Positions 63,141 to 64,000 of a DNA stretch of 64,000 bases are shown here, piece after piece (the stretch's first letter is position 1; every line of letters starts with the position of its first letter). The notes beneath the pieces were generated by a model. It made no database searches and was not told the origin of the DNA. It worked only from the letters and a program-made list of their open reading frames with translations. The DNA is from Ianthella basta (taxonomy: Eukaryota > Porifera > Demospongiae > Verongiida > Ianthellidae), in assembly GCA_964019415.1 (NCBI GenBank), contig OZ025869.1, forward strand, positions 12,953,430 through 13,017,429. The letters run 5' to 3'. Both the position numbers and the translations under genes were made by a program.

Positions 63141-64000
63141 TTGCATGCAAATGCATTCTGTAGCTAGATACAAGTTTTACAAGGTGACACTTACCAAACT
63201 GAGACCAGTTAAGGCAGGCACCCCCTTGCCGAAATGTTGCTGGTGAACTGTGTTTTCGATGGGGAGCATTTTCTGCATGACATTCATATACGTATGGTTT
63301 CGTGTGGAAACGTCGTTCTTGGTAATAGGTACGTAAGTGCAGACAACAGGAATGATATTTTTCGATATAAGTGAATCAGTGCAGCACTGCAGCAGCTATA
63401 TACTATCTAGCTGTATTGTGCTTACACTTACCCACATCATGAAGGTGGTTTAAAGTTTGAAGCTTAAGCTTCTTGCATTCCTTCCAAAAGTAGCCGAAGA
63501 GCATCCAGCGCACTTCTTCTCCGACGTCCCGCTGCAGCAGCTGGTGAATTCTTTTCATAGTGACAGGTCGCGCTCTTAGTTCTCCGTTGTACATGATACC
63601 CCAGGTGGCTGCCTTTGTTCAGCTCATCTCCAGTTATTGGTTATAGGGGCTTGCCGGAGAATTATGCATGTAGGATCGCGCCTCTGCGCCATATTTCGTT
63701 GCAGTCAGGTGACTGTAATGTTATTGCCATATACAGCTAAGGGTGTGGCCCTATGTATAATACATGATGTGAGGTACAGTGCGGCTACAACCTAAGACGG
63801 CTATGAAGGAATTTGGTGCATGCAACATGATATTTTAAGAGTGCATGTAAACATCACTTCAGTAACACTAAAAGAAGTAGATCCATTGGGTCAGTGCATG
63901 CATTCAAGTAAGTTTAGCTACTTCCACTATTAGCTGGTTAGCTAGCTAGCTAGCTATCTGTGAGTGATAGCTATGAAATACAATGTTGAATTGGGTATCA
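63141..64000. repeat. Tandem unit E, block 3 (partial)
   Basis: The first 860 bp of a unit with E-type sites (GGTTATAGGGGCTTGC context, GGGTATCA). It ends at the window edge before ORF-K. Confidence 0.85.
63432..63594 (-). CDS. Exon N (unit E, block 3)
   Basis: Open copy with a consensus donor. It encodes RARPVTMKRI like unit D rather than the Ile form of the block 2 E copy. Confidence 0.4.

Overview
This window looks like a eukaryotic, probably invertebrate, genome. There is no bacterial-style gene packing. Candidate genes have GT/AG splice sites, long (CA)n microsatellites are common, and the transposable elements are of animal type (an APE-endonuclease LINE and a hAT-like DNA transposon). 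Many short self-complementary TAGC and GCATGC runs remind me of demosponge genomes, but I cannot confirm the species. I see no rRNA or tRNA genes and no prokaryotic features.

Almost the whole window is one tandem array of a unit of about 3.9 kb, present 12 times plus one partial copy at the right edge. Each unit carries, on the minus strand, (i) an intronless 130-140 codon ORF, called here ORF-K, of unrecognised family; (ii) the 3' part of a spliced gene, called here gene Z, whose terminal exon ends in a C-x2-C-x14-H-x3-C zinc-knuckle-like motif; and (iii) a candidate first exon, called here exon N, with a splice donor. Each unit also has one (CA)n tract of 85-245 bp and an old internal duplication of about 260 bp that contains a second, decayed copy of the start of the gene Z terminal exon.

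The units fall into five types (A-E) with their own markers, and these form a higher-order repeat. The order is A-B-C (1-11708), then A-B-C-D-E (11709-39397, 27,689 bp), then A-B-C-D-E again (39398 to the window end). In the two long blocks the (CA)n tract of unit C is split by an 8 kb composite insert. The first block lacks the insert, unit D and the left part of E. Its 'C' unit is C-type left of the (CA)n tract and E-type right of it, so the short block is best explained by unequal exchange inside microsatellites.

The insert (22673-30664 and 50329-58349) is a broken LINE: an APE endonuclease, then a reverse transcriptase with an in-frame stop, a 1-nt frameshift and a missing 3' end. The LINE is itself interrupted by a 5.3 kb element with hAT-like termini and an 8-bp target duplication. 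That element contains a degenerate hammerhead-ribozyme-like fold, a 450 bp imperfect palindrome, a G-quadruplex motif and a possible decayed transposase fragment. Both insert copies share every lesion and differ at only a few sites, so the 27.7 kb block duplicated after the lesions formed, or the assembly contains a duplicated haplotype.
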